The translations under genes and the position numbers were made by a program. A model generated the notes under the pieces. It saw nothing but the letters and a program-made list of their open reading frames with translations. It was not told where the DNA came from and did no database searches. DNA of 6,091 bases from Legionellales bacterium UBA5158 (GTDB lineage Bacteria > Pseudomonadota > Gammaproteobacteria > DSM-16500), in contig DHXK01000002.1 of the NCBI GenBank assembly GCA_002413665.1, positions 1 to 6,091 of the forward strand, written 5' to 3'. Every line of letters begins with the position of its first letter. Positions within the stretch are counted from its first letter, which is position 1. Shown here piece by piece: positions 1 through 5,472 of the stretch.

Positions 1-1027
1 ATATTTTCATCACTACAATTATCGCTACAAAACCAACAAAACCTATGAAAAACGCAGCGGTCACAGGAACGAAACTTCGCATAATTAATACTGTTAAAGC
101 CATTCCAATGCCAACAGAAAACTCTTTTATAAGTAAACCACCTTCTCGCCTGGAAAACACATCCAGATAGCTAACTGCGCATTCAATGAGAGTCAATGCA
201 AAAGCCCAAAGCATTGCTCCAGCAAATACTTGACAATGAAAAACACTAGGCATGGCTATTACCAACATACTTGCTAACAGCGCAGACAGAGCTTGATTTA
301 AACTAAATTTTTTCATTACATGCATTACAGGTTTTTGTAAAAAAACAACTGCTATACAATTTAATGAAATTGCCCAACCGTACCAACTAGGCAAGTATCC
401 ATAATAGTGAATTAAATACTGAGGTAAAATAGACGTAATACTCACTATTTTTACACCGGTAATAATTCCAACTATACCCCATGATAAACCACGTAAATTA
501 TTTAACTGCGAAAATGAAAAATTTGTTTTTTGATTATGATCATCTATTCCTTCAATATCTGAGCTTCTTTGTGTCAAGAAAATACAAATAAGAGTAACGA
601 CCAACATACCCAGACCTAACCATAAGAAATAATTATTATCACTTGGGAAAGCAATAACAAGGCCAGATAAAATACCACCTATGTTCATTGCTATTCTATT
701 ATTTGCGGTTCCTTCAGGTGTTTTTGCTGCATAAAATTTAAGAACATAGCCACCTACAGCCATACCGCTTGAAAATAAAATAGTCCCCAATAAATATTCG
801 CCTTTAAGCCACAGCAGCATTCCTACTGTGCTGATTAAAAATGAATAAAATGTTACCCATCTTTTTGTGACCATTAAAAATAATGGAGCAAGCAAAATAA
901 AACTTCTATATCCAAATACTAGAACTGTATTATTCATTGTATCTAGCCATGTGTTAGCTTTTGCTAAAATTAGGCAAAAGCAGCAGGCAGACAATAAACG
1001 CACAAAGTAAATACTATATTGTTTCAT
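1..1027 (-). CDS. MFS-type multi-pass transporter, C-terminus cut by window edge
   Basis: An open frame runs from ATG at 1027 through the left edge, giving 342 residues with no stop. The protein is strongly hydrophobic with about 12 predicted membrane segments (roughly residues 5-22, 33-52, 57-73, 78-97, 112-127, 133-151, then 181-201, 215-231, 245-262, 266-288, 300-317, 321-340). The two groups of six are separated by a polar loop at about 152-178 rich in D, Q and N, the classical 6+6 layout of the major facilitator superfamily. Since MFS proteins usually have about 400 residues, only a short C-terminal tail is probably missing. It starts 15 nt after the ATP-grasp stop with no clear ribosome site, so it probably depends on translation of the upstream gene. 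By position in the operon, I infer that it exports the pathway product; import of a precursor is possible. No substrate motif is recognised. Fold confidence is good, substrate unknown. Confidence 0.8.
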   Translation of the reverse strand, partial: MKQYSIYFVRLLSACCFCLILAKANTWLDTMNNTVLVFGYRSFILLAPLFLMVTKRWVTFYSFLISTVGMLLWLKGEYLLGTILFSSGMAVGGYVLKFYAAKTPEGTANNRIAMNIGGILSGLVIAFPSDNNYFLWLGLGMLVVTLICIFLTQRSSDIEGIDDHNQKTNFSFSQLNNLRGLSWGIVGIITGVKIVSITSILPQYLIHYYGYLPSWYGWAISLNCIAVVFLQKPVMHVMKKFSLNQALSALLASMLVIAMPSVFHCQVFAGAMLWAFALTLIECAVSYLDVFSRREGGLLIKEFSVGIGMALTVLIMRSFVPVTAAFFIGFVGFVAIIVVMKI

Positions 1028-1042
1028 AAAATTTTAATCGCA

Positions 1043-2260
1043 TTAATTAGCTATTACTTCATACAACTGAAAAATATTAAGGCTCAAATAATCACGCATT
1101 AACTCATCTGGATTATCATTTGAAAAAAGAATAGATGCGGCAATGTCACGAACCTTTTCCGCTGCAGTCAATTCATCCCCTAATTTCATATTGTAGGATA
1201 CTTCATAAGAACTGCTAATGACTGGCTCATTAAATTTAGAAACAATACCTTTTAATTTTGGGTAAATTACAAATGCACTATAAGGTCCATAGTTAATATT
1301 AGGTAAATAATCATCATCGATCTGTAATAATATATGAGATTCCATAATAGAAATACCTAGATGCTTCTTATATGTTTTTGGGACCATCGATGCAGGAGGT
1401 CTTGCTGCAACCTCCACAAAAACCAATTCTCCATCAGCCTTTTTAATAACCTCAAGATGAGTGATTGCATTTTTAGGCATAACCATGGCTTGCAAAGCTT
1501 TTTCAGTAAATTCTTTTATCCTTTTGAAATCTTCAGTGTCACTAGGTAAAGTGAGGCTACCCACTGGCTTTCCTAAAGTGAAATCAAAACATGGATTTAA
1601 ATACATTGATACTTGAGTATGAAATGTTTTACTATTTTTAATAAATGAATCGCAGTGGTAAAGAACACCCTCAACATATTCATCAATTTCAAATAATTTG
1701 GTATTATCCTTCTGAGAGCACCATTTTATTAATTCTTCATGGTCTTTAATCAAAGCGCTTCCAATACTGCCCGCTTGATTAATTGGTTTCGCAAACATCG
1801 GAAATGGAATTTCTTTACTAATCTTTTCTAAATATTTGGTTGGACTAATCAAAAATTCCGCATCATTAAATTCTATATATTTTGGACACCTTACGTCAGA
1901 ATTAAATAACGATTCCTTCATTGTAATTTTATTAGCGTATCTTTCTAAGTCATCTTGATCTAAATTAAAATAGACCCTCAGTTTCCCGCAAATATCCATA
2001 GCTTGTTCAGAGCTGGTTACAATATCAAAATTTACATAATTATCTTTTGTTATTGCATTAACAATACCAATTAGCTCTGTCATATCAAAATTATTTGATA
2101 CATGAATACCTTTAAAAAAATCATGCTGATCTCTATTTTTTAGTTGCTCAACACAAATTTCCGTTGAGATCAAATAAAGTTCATACTTTTCAGGATTAGT
2201 TATTTTAGAAATATCTAAAGTGAAAACAGGATGGTTCTGTAACAAAATTACTTTTTTCAT
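1043..2260 (-). CDS. ATP-grasp carboxylate-amine ligase
   Basis: This 405-residue protein has ATP-grasp layout: an N-terminal preATP-grasp region (about 1-105), then KITMKE near 111-116, FAKP with the nucleotide-contacting Lys at about 158, a linker segment EIDEYVEGVLYH at about 191-202, and metal-binding acidic residues in HLEV (Glu about 270) and VFVEVAARPP (Glu about 283, Arg about 287). Family members activate a carboxylate as acyl phosphate and join it to an amine or similar nucleophile. The usual Asn of the E-x-N-x-R motif is Ala here (EVAAR). The start is set at ATG 2260 because AAGAG lies 7 nt upstream; the in-frame ATG at 2275, adding five residues, has no ribosome site. It follows the mutase large subunit by 33 nt. 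I infer that it uses 3-methylaspartate, or a product made from it, as one substrate. Ligase class is confident; substrates are not visible from sequence. Confidence 0.85.
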   Translation of the reverse strand: MKKVILLQNHPVFTLDISKITNPEKYELYLISTEICVEQLKNRDQHDFFKGIHVSNNFDMTELIGIVNAITKDNYVNFDIVTSSEQAMDICGKLRVYFNLDQDDLERYANKITMKESLFNSDVRCPKYIEFNDAEFLISPTKYLEKISKEIPFPMFAKPINQAGSIGSALIKDHEELIKWCSQKDNTKLFEIDEYVEGVLYHCDSFIKNSKTFHTQVSMYLNPCFDFTLGKPVGSLTLPSDTEDFKRIKEFTEKALQAMVMPKNAITHLEVIKKADGELVFVEVAARPPASMVPKTYKKHLGISIMESHILLQIDDDYLPNINYGPYSAFVIYPKLKGIVSKFNEPVISSSYEVSYNMKLGDELTAAEKVRDIAASILFSNDNPDELMRDYLSLNIFQLYEVIAN

Positions 2261-2267
2261 AACATTT

Positions 2268-2272
2268 CTCTT
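2268..2272 (-). promoter_or_regulatory. Ribosome binding site of the ATP-grasp gene
   Basis: AAGAG on the minus strand lies 7 nt before ATG 2260. It falls inside the reading frame that would start at ATG 2275, and that earlier ATG has only A/T sequence before it. This decides the shorter start. Confidence 0.6.
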
Positions 2273-2293
2273 CATTTAATAAAAATATTTAAT

Positions 2294-3574
2294 TTATAAA
2301 AATTGTGAATCAGGTTTAAAATTGTCATATTTATGTTGAACAAAACCTAACATATACAAAAAACTATCTGACGTAATTGGAATTTTACGCTTTGGGAAAT
2401 CATTTAAATAATCACGATTAAAGGGCATATTGCCAGTTTTAGCCCATTGCAAGTAACCTCTGGAATCAATAATGCTTCGAGTTAAATTTTTATTATCAAG
2501 ATGCAAGCAATAAGGAACATCCAAATAACCTTTACTAAAAGCTATTTGCAATCCTTTATTTAATGAACAATGCAAATCAAGCACGCTATCCACTAAAAAT
2601 TTAGCTTGAAGATAAATCTTTTCCTGCTCTTCTAAATCAACATTTAAATTTATATTGTTATCTACATTTTTAGATGCAATAAATGCAAGCTCTAACGACT
2701 CAACATTTTCTTCTATCGTTGGAATTCGATAGGCTTCAGCAGGTGTTTTGACAATCAACCGTTGAGCTTTTCCAGCCTTAGCAATCTGAGCACTTGTTTT
2801 AATAATTGTATTTGCACCAACTTTTGTTTTTGGAAAAACGCCCATATATGTATATACAACAATATGCCAATCAATATCAGACAAGTACTCATTCGCCAAA
2901 GTGTGCAAAGCACCTAAGGCAGACAAATCTTGCACTGCACTTGGTCCTTGTGCGTAACTTAAAGAAATACTTGCTAGACCATGCCTTTTAAAAAAGATAC
3001 CTTCTAATATCCCAAGCGCTAGCAATAATGAGGGGGGGCATAATTGCCCGAGCATGCAGCCAGCGAAGCTTTCCAAATGGTTAACAATGCCCTTCTCTCT
3101 AGAGCTAGCAAGTAATTCACAACAAGCAGCCCAGGCAGAAATAGCTTTTTCAATGGGTAAACGACTATAAGGTAAGCAATATGAAATGGGGCCACCTTCC
3201 GTTGCATTAATTCCTGAAGCTAAGAGAACTTTAATAATCTCCACGGGCAATGCAGTGCCATGTCTCACCTGAATTGCAAATTTTTTTTCAACGAAATTAC
3301 CCAATAATTTTTGCGTTGCTTTTGCTCCATGAGTCACAATAGGAAATCCATTAATTTCTTGGTTGTTATCAAGAGCAACTTTAGGTGAAACAAAATCATT
3401 AACACGCGTGTAACTATCTAATGTTATCGTACCTATGGTTGGCGCTTTACAATTAGCAACAGCCCTTAAACCTTGTTCCATTTTTTCAAGTGTACTAAAG
3501 CCCATACGTGGTTGTACGACAAGATTGCCAGCTATCTTCATTTCGTTCATGTAGTCAGAAAAGTTATAAATCAT
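2294..3574 (-). CDS. glmE: Glutamate (methylaspartate) mutase large catalytic subunit, GlmE-like
   Basis: The 426-residue protein matches the epsilon (E) subunit of adenosylcobalamin-dependent glutamate mutase, which binds substrate in a TIM barrel and rearranges L-glutamate to (2S,3S)-3-methylaspartate. Visible family motifs are VQPRMGF (20-26), TLDSYTR (51-57), NGFPIVTHG (75-83), QVRHGT (102-107), EGGPISYCLPY (126-136) and VKTPAEA (275-281). By spacing, Arg23, Arg57 and Arg104 match the substrate-binding arginine claw of the Clostridium cochlearium enzyme (Arg66, Arg100, Arg149 as I recall it). Glu126, Tyr132 and Tyr136 match its Glu171, Tyr177 and Tyr181. Lys276 and Glu280 probably contact the adenosyl group. 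All key residues are present, so it should be active. It is shorter than the clostridial protein (about 480), lacking some 45 N-terminal residues. An AAAGAG site lies 8 nt before the start. It lies 24 nt after the B12-binding subunit, its obligate partner. The stretch at 3032-3038 is a C7 tract within the frame. Confidence 0.9.
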   Translation of the reverse strand: MIYNFSDYMNEMKIAGNLVVQPRMGFSTLEKMEQGLRAVANCKAPTIGTITLDSYTRVNDFVSPKVALDNNQEINGFPIVTHGAKATQKLLGNFVEKKFAIQVRHGTALPVEIIKVLLASGINATEGGPISYCLPYSRLPIEKAISAWAACCELLASSREKGIVNHLESFAGCMLGQLCPPSLLLALGILEGIFFKRHGLASISLSYAQGPSAVQDLSALGALHTLANEYLSDIDWHIVVYTYMGVFPKTKVGANTIIKTSAQIAKAGKAQRLIVKTPAEAYRIPTIEENVESLELAFIASKNVDNNINLNVDLEEQEKIYLQAKFLVDSVLDLHCSLNKGLQIAFSKGYLDVPYCLHLDNKNLTRSIIDSRGYLQWAKTGNMPFNRDYLNDFPKRKIPITSDSFLYMLGFVQHKYDNFKPDSQFL

Positions 3575-3582
3575 CTAAATTT

Positions 3583-3588
3583 CTCTTT
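3583..3588 (-). promoter_or_regulatory. Ribosome binding site of the mutase large subunit
   Basis: AAAGAG on the minus strand sits 8 nt before ATG 3574, in the 24-nt gap after the small subunit stop. It supports this start and hence the short N-terminus relative to clostridial GlmE. Confidence 0.6.
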
Positions 3589-3598
3589 AACTGCGTTA

Positions 3599-4027
3599 TT
3601 ACAATGCTATTTTTTGAATATTATTTTCTAAGCTTTCAGTCATTAGTTCCATAAATTCAGGAATTTCTTTTTCTGAAAATACAGCATCAAATCCTTCTTT
3701 TAATAATTTTTCAGCGTAGCTTTTGCTGTCACATCCTTCAGTACCTAATTTTCCTCCGATCACTACTCGAATATCTTTTAACATCGGATATTTTCTTATT
3801 GCTCGCATTAAGCTTACCCCATCCAGATGCCCGTGACCGTTTACCGAACTTATCACTAAATTATTAGGCTTATATTGATGACATTTTTGGATGAGCACAT
3901 CTATTGGTACACAGGTCCCTGCGTTTATCACTTCATGACCCAACTCTTCTAACAACAATTGTAAATAAACTAAATTCCAGCTATGTGAATCTGAAGGTAA
4001 GGTTGATAATACTGTCCTTTGTTTCAT
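3599..4027 (-). CDS. glmS: Glutamate mutase small B12-binding subunit, GlmS-like
   Basis: The 142-residue protein is a stand-alone cobalamin-binding domain with a Rossmann-like fold, close in length to GlmS/MutS (about 137). It shows the B12 signature: DSHSWN at about residues 13-18, whose His is the expected lower axial cobalt ligand; SSVNGHG in the middle (Ser contact to the His/cobalamin tail region); and the turn VVIGGKLG. The last residue of the usual DxHxxG is Asn instead of Gly. From memory, DSHxWN followed by a LQLLLEE-like helix also occurs in GlmS homologues of actinomycete pathways that make 3-methylaspartate for antibiotics (vicenistatin VinI/VinH type), but this was not searched. 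The start is taken at ATG 4027, since GAGG lies 8 nt upstream; an in-frame ATG at 4060 inside the previous gene has no such site. The gene begins 2 nt after the desaturase stop, suggesting coupled translation. It pairs with the following large subunit. Confidence 0.9.
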   Translation of the reverse strand: MKQRTVLSTLPSDSHSWNLVYLQLLLEELGHEVINAGTCVPIDVLIQKCHQYKPNNLVISSVNGHGHLDGVSLMRAIRKYPMLKDIRVVIGGKLGTEGCDSKSYAEKLLKEGFDAVFSEKEIPEFMELMTESLENNIQKIAL

Positions 4028-4029
4028 GA

Positions 4030-5220
4030 TCAATACCTCGTCGACATTTTTGATAAACATTCAAAATTATTATTAATAGCTGTAAATAATCCCCATGATT
4101 CTGAATAATTCATGGGATAGCCAGGGCAGCCATTCTTTTCATCTAACTGTCTTTCTGAAATGTAGTTATACCAACGCCTCGTTGAAGGGCGACGATGATG
4201 AAAATCATGACACGGTGTATCACCAACCATAACAAATACTCTTGAAAATAAATGAACGAAAATCATTTTCAAAATCCATGATGACCATGCAGTTAATTTT
4301 TTAATAGTTGAACCGGAAATACTTGGCACTGCTTCACCAAGAAAAACTGCAGAGGTTGACAAACATATGAATTCTTTTCCACGAGCATTCATATTTTCTT
4401 GATTAGGCCATTTATGCTCAACAATCAAGCGCAACGTTGTACTAATATGATTGAGTACAAACAAAGGCAACAACCAGGCAACTATAAAGAAACCCCATAA
4501 ACCTTGGCTTGTAATAGTATAAAAAAGTATTGTCCAATAACTAATTGCAATGACATTATGAATAGCAGAGTGCGAAAACAAGCAAACAGTGATCCTACTA
4601 AAAATTCCACGGAGATGGCAAAATGGTGAAATTAGACTGCCGTATAAAGTCATCCAGAGACGACTTTTTTTCATACCCGGCGTGAATCCAATGAAGTTAA
4701 ATAAGAATTGAATAGTGTCATCTTCAAAAGTTAATAATTTCTTTGAACTGTGATGCGCTAAATGTTCTTTCTTATAACTTAGGTAGCCTTTTAACATCAT
4801 GACAATAGAAATAAATTCTCCAAACAGGAGATTTTTATATGTTTTATCGAATACTAGCCCATGGACACAATTATGGAAAATCACTACCTGAAGCTTTCTT
4901 AAGCCTGAGGTAGTAACAATTAAAGATAAAGGCAAAAGCAATAAAAAATACCCAGATTGCTTCAGCAAAAATATTGATACTGCCACACCAGTAATAATAG
5001 ATAAGAAAGTAGTAATAATTTGGTAATTACGACCTCTGTGCCTATACGCTTCATTACTTGCTGGTTTAGCTGTAAGCCATGTTAAAAAAGGCTGAAATAT
5101 AGCTGGCAATATAAGCATTGAATCCCTTACGTTAACTTCTTTAAGATTATCGTGTCGATTATTTGAAAAATCGCTATCCCAACTAGACTGGTCTAACGTT
5201 TGCGCATTATTGTTATTCAT
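4030..5220 (-). CDS. Membrane diiron fatty acid desaturase-like oxidase
   Basis: The 396-residue protein carries the three histidine boxes of the membrane fatty acid desaturase/hydroxylase superfamily: HNCVH at about 116-120, HLAHH at about 153-157 and HDFHH at about 338-342. Together these supply the non-haem diiron ligands. An extra His in VEHKW (about 268) lies before the third box, as often seen in this family. Hydrophobic segments at about 68-87, 90-106, 223-237 and 242-258 fit a four-helix membrane scaffold with the boxes on the cytoplasmic side. The N-terminal 30 residues are polar. Such enzymes use O2 and two electrons to desaturate or hydroxylate an acyl chain; some modify pathway intermediates instead. 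No electron donor gene is in the window. The start is ATG 5220, with AGGA 5 nt upstream; TTG 5259 and ATG 5238 lack well-spaced sites. First gene of the operon. Class is confident; whether the substrate is lipid, fatty acyl or amino-acid-derived is unknown. Confidence 0.85.
   Translation of the reverse strand: MNNNNAQTLDQSSWDSDFSNNRHDNLKEVNVRDSMLILPAIFQPFLTWLTAKPASNEAYRHRGRNYQIITTFLSIITGVAVSIFLLKQSGYFLLLLPLSLIVTTSGLRKLQVVIFHNCVHGLVFDKTYKNLLFGEFISIVMMLKGYLSYKKEHLAHHSSKKLLTFEDDTIQFLFNFIGFTPGMKKSRLWMTLYGSLISPFCHLRGIFSRITVCLFSHSAIHNVIAISYWTILFYTITSQGLWGFFIVAWLLPLFVLNHISTTLRLIVEHKWPNQENMNARGKEFICLSTSAVFLGEAVPSISGSTIKKLTAWSSWILKMIFVHLFSRVFVMVGDTPCHDFHHRRPSTRRWYNYISERQLDEKNGCPGYPMNYSESWGLFTAINNNFECLSKMSTRY
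4036..4039 (-). promoter_or_regulatory. Ribosome binding site of glmS, inside the desaturase coding end
   Basis: GAGG on the minus strand lies 8 nt before ATG 4027 and overlaps the last codons of the desaturase gene. With the TGATCATG junction (stop, two bases, start), it indicates translational coupling and picks the 142-residue start over the 153-residue one. Confidence 0.65.
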
Positions 5221-5225
5221 ACTTG

Positions 5226-5229
5226 TCCT
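5226..5229 (-). promoter_or_regulatory. Ribosome binding site of the desaturase gene
   Basis: AGGA on the minus strand lies 5 nt before ATG 5220. Upstream in-frame starts (TTG 5259, ATG 5238) lack a properly spaced purine site, so this site decides the start and trims 13 residues from the longest possible reading. Confidence 0.55.
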
Positions 5230-5240
5230 ATATTTCATAT

Positions 5241-5258
5241 TGTTAACTGTATTTAACA
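5241..5258. repeat. Palindrome TGTTAA-N6-TTAACA near the operon start
   Basis: A perfect 6-bp inverted repeat with a 6-bp spacer lies 21 bp ahead of the desaturase start, so probably in its leader. It uses the same half-site letters as the two 21-bp dyads at 5390-5410 and 5432-5452, but with the half-sites in the opposite (everted) order. It could be another regulator contact or a weak hairpin in the mRNA; in AT-rich DNA chance is a real alternative. Confidence 0.35.
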
Positions 5259-5387
5259 ATTTCCTACAATCCGGAATCGGTCCACCTCATACAACTTCAG
5301 CATTGTTTCTACTAATATTTTTATACTTTACTCAAACATGCTATAGTTTTGCTGCTGGCTTTAGCTGAGATTATTTATTTCCCGGTA

Positions 5388-5416
5388 TTTTTAACATGAT
5401 ACCTGTTAAATATCAA
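5388..5416 (-). promoter_or_regulatory. Weak candidate promoter for the leftward operon
   Basis: On the minus strand, TTGATA (5416-5411, five of six matches to the -35 consensus) is followed after 17 bp by TAAAAA (5393-5388, four of six to the -10). The spacing is ideal, but the -10 is weak. The spacer between the boxes is almost entirely the dyad at 5390-5410, so a protein bound there would block it. An alternative -10-like TATAAA near 5330 has no convincing -35. The operon must be transcribed from somewhere in 5221-5430, but the exact start is uncertain. Confidence 0.3.
5390..5410. promoter_or_regulatory. Candidate operator O1, dyad TTTAACA-N7-TGTTAAA
   Basis: This is a perfect 7-bp inverted repeat with a 7-bp centre. 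It covers the expected -35 region of the rightward regulator promoter (around 5401-5406) and the spacer of the weak leftward promoter. A second copy with 16 of 21 identical positions lies exactly 42 bp to the right. I infer a binding site for the divergent HTH regulator, as for many phage-repressor-like proteins. Binding itself is not shown by sequence. Confidence 0.6.
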
Positions 5417-5420
5417 GCTA

Positions 5421-5429
5421 TGTTATAAT
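5421..5429 (+). promoter_or_regulatory. Extended -10 promoter of the regulator gene
   Basis: TGT followed by a perfect TATAAT (5424-5429) forms an extended -10 element of the TGnTATAAT type. The -35 region 17 bp upstream is poor, which an extended -10 can offset. Transcription would start near 5436, about 37 nt before the regulator ATG. The element lies between the two candidate operators, a layout expected for autorepression. Confidence 0.6.
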
Positions 5430-5431
5430 GA

Positions 5432-5452
5432 TTTAATGAAATACATGTTAAA
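5432..5452. promoter_or_regulatory. Candidate operator O2, second copy of the 21-bp dyad
   Basis: TTTAATG-N7-TGTTAAA has the same spacing as O1 and an identical right half, while the left half keeps five of seven bases. It covers the likely transcription start of the regulator gene. The 42-bp distance to O1 is four helical turns at 10.5 bp per turn, putting both sites on the same DNA face and allowing cooperative binding across the -10 box. Role in autoregulation is inferred. Confidence 0.5.
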
Positions 5453-5472
5453 ACTACTTAATTGTGTGCAAA

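Noticed and set aside
1..1027. Siderophore exporter similar to legiobactin LbtB
   Set aside because: The shared MFS fold alone is not evidence, and no siderophore synthetase of the LbtA (NIS) type is present.
1361..3207. Short frames of about 60 codons within the ATP-grasp and mutase genes (1361-1549, 2806-2991, 3019-3207)
   Set aside because: Each is fully inside a gene with conserved motifs in another frame and shows no domain or start signal of its own.
1028..3598. Transcription terminators between operon genes
   Set aside because: The gaps of 15, 24 and 33 nt contain no GC-rich hairpin followed by a T run on the minus strand, which fits one continuous transcript.
1..4060. Clostridial-type glutamate fermentation locus
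   Set aside because: No mutL and no methylaspartate ammonia-lyase lie with the mutase; instead there are a ligase, an oxidase and a transporter.
5253..5303. Minus-strand 16-codon ORF (MLKLYEVDRFRIVGNC) in the operon leader
   Set aside because: No clear ribosome site and no precursor-peptide pattern such as a leader with a Cys/Ser/Thr-rich core; such short ORFs arise by chance.
5221..5472. Cobalamin riboswitch in the leader of a B12-dependent operon
   Set aside because: I see no B12-box-like sequence or GC-rich paired structure, and such switches usually control B12 synthesis or uptake rather than B12-using enzymes.
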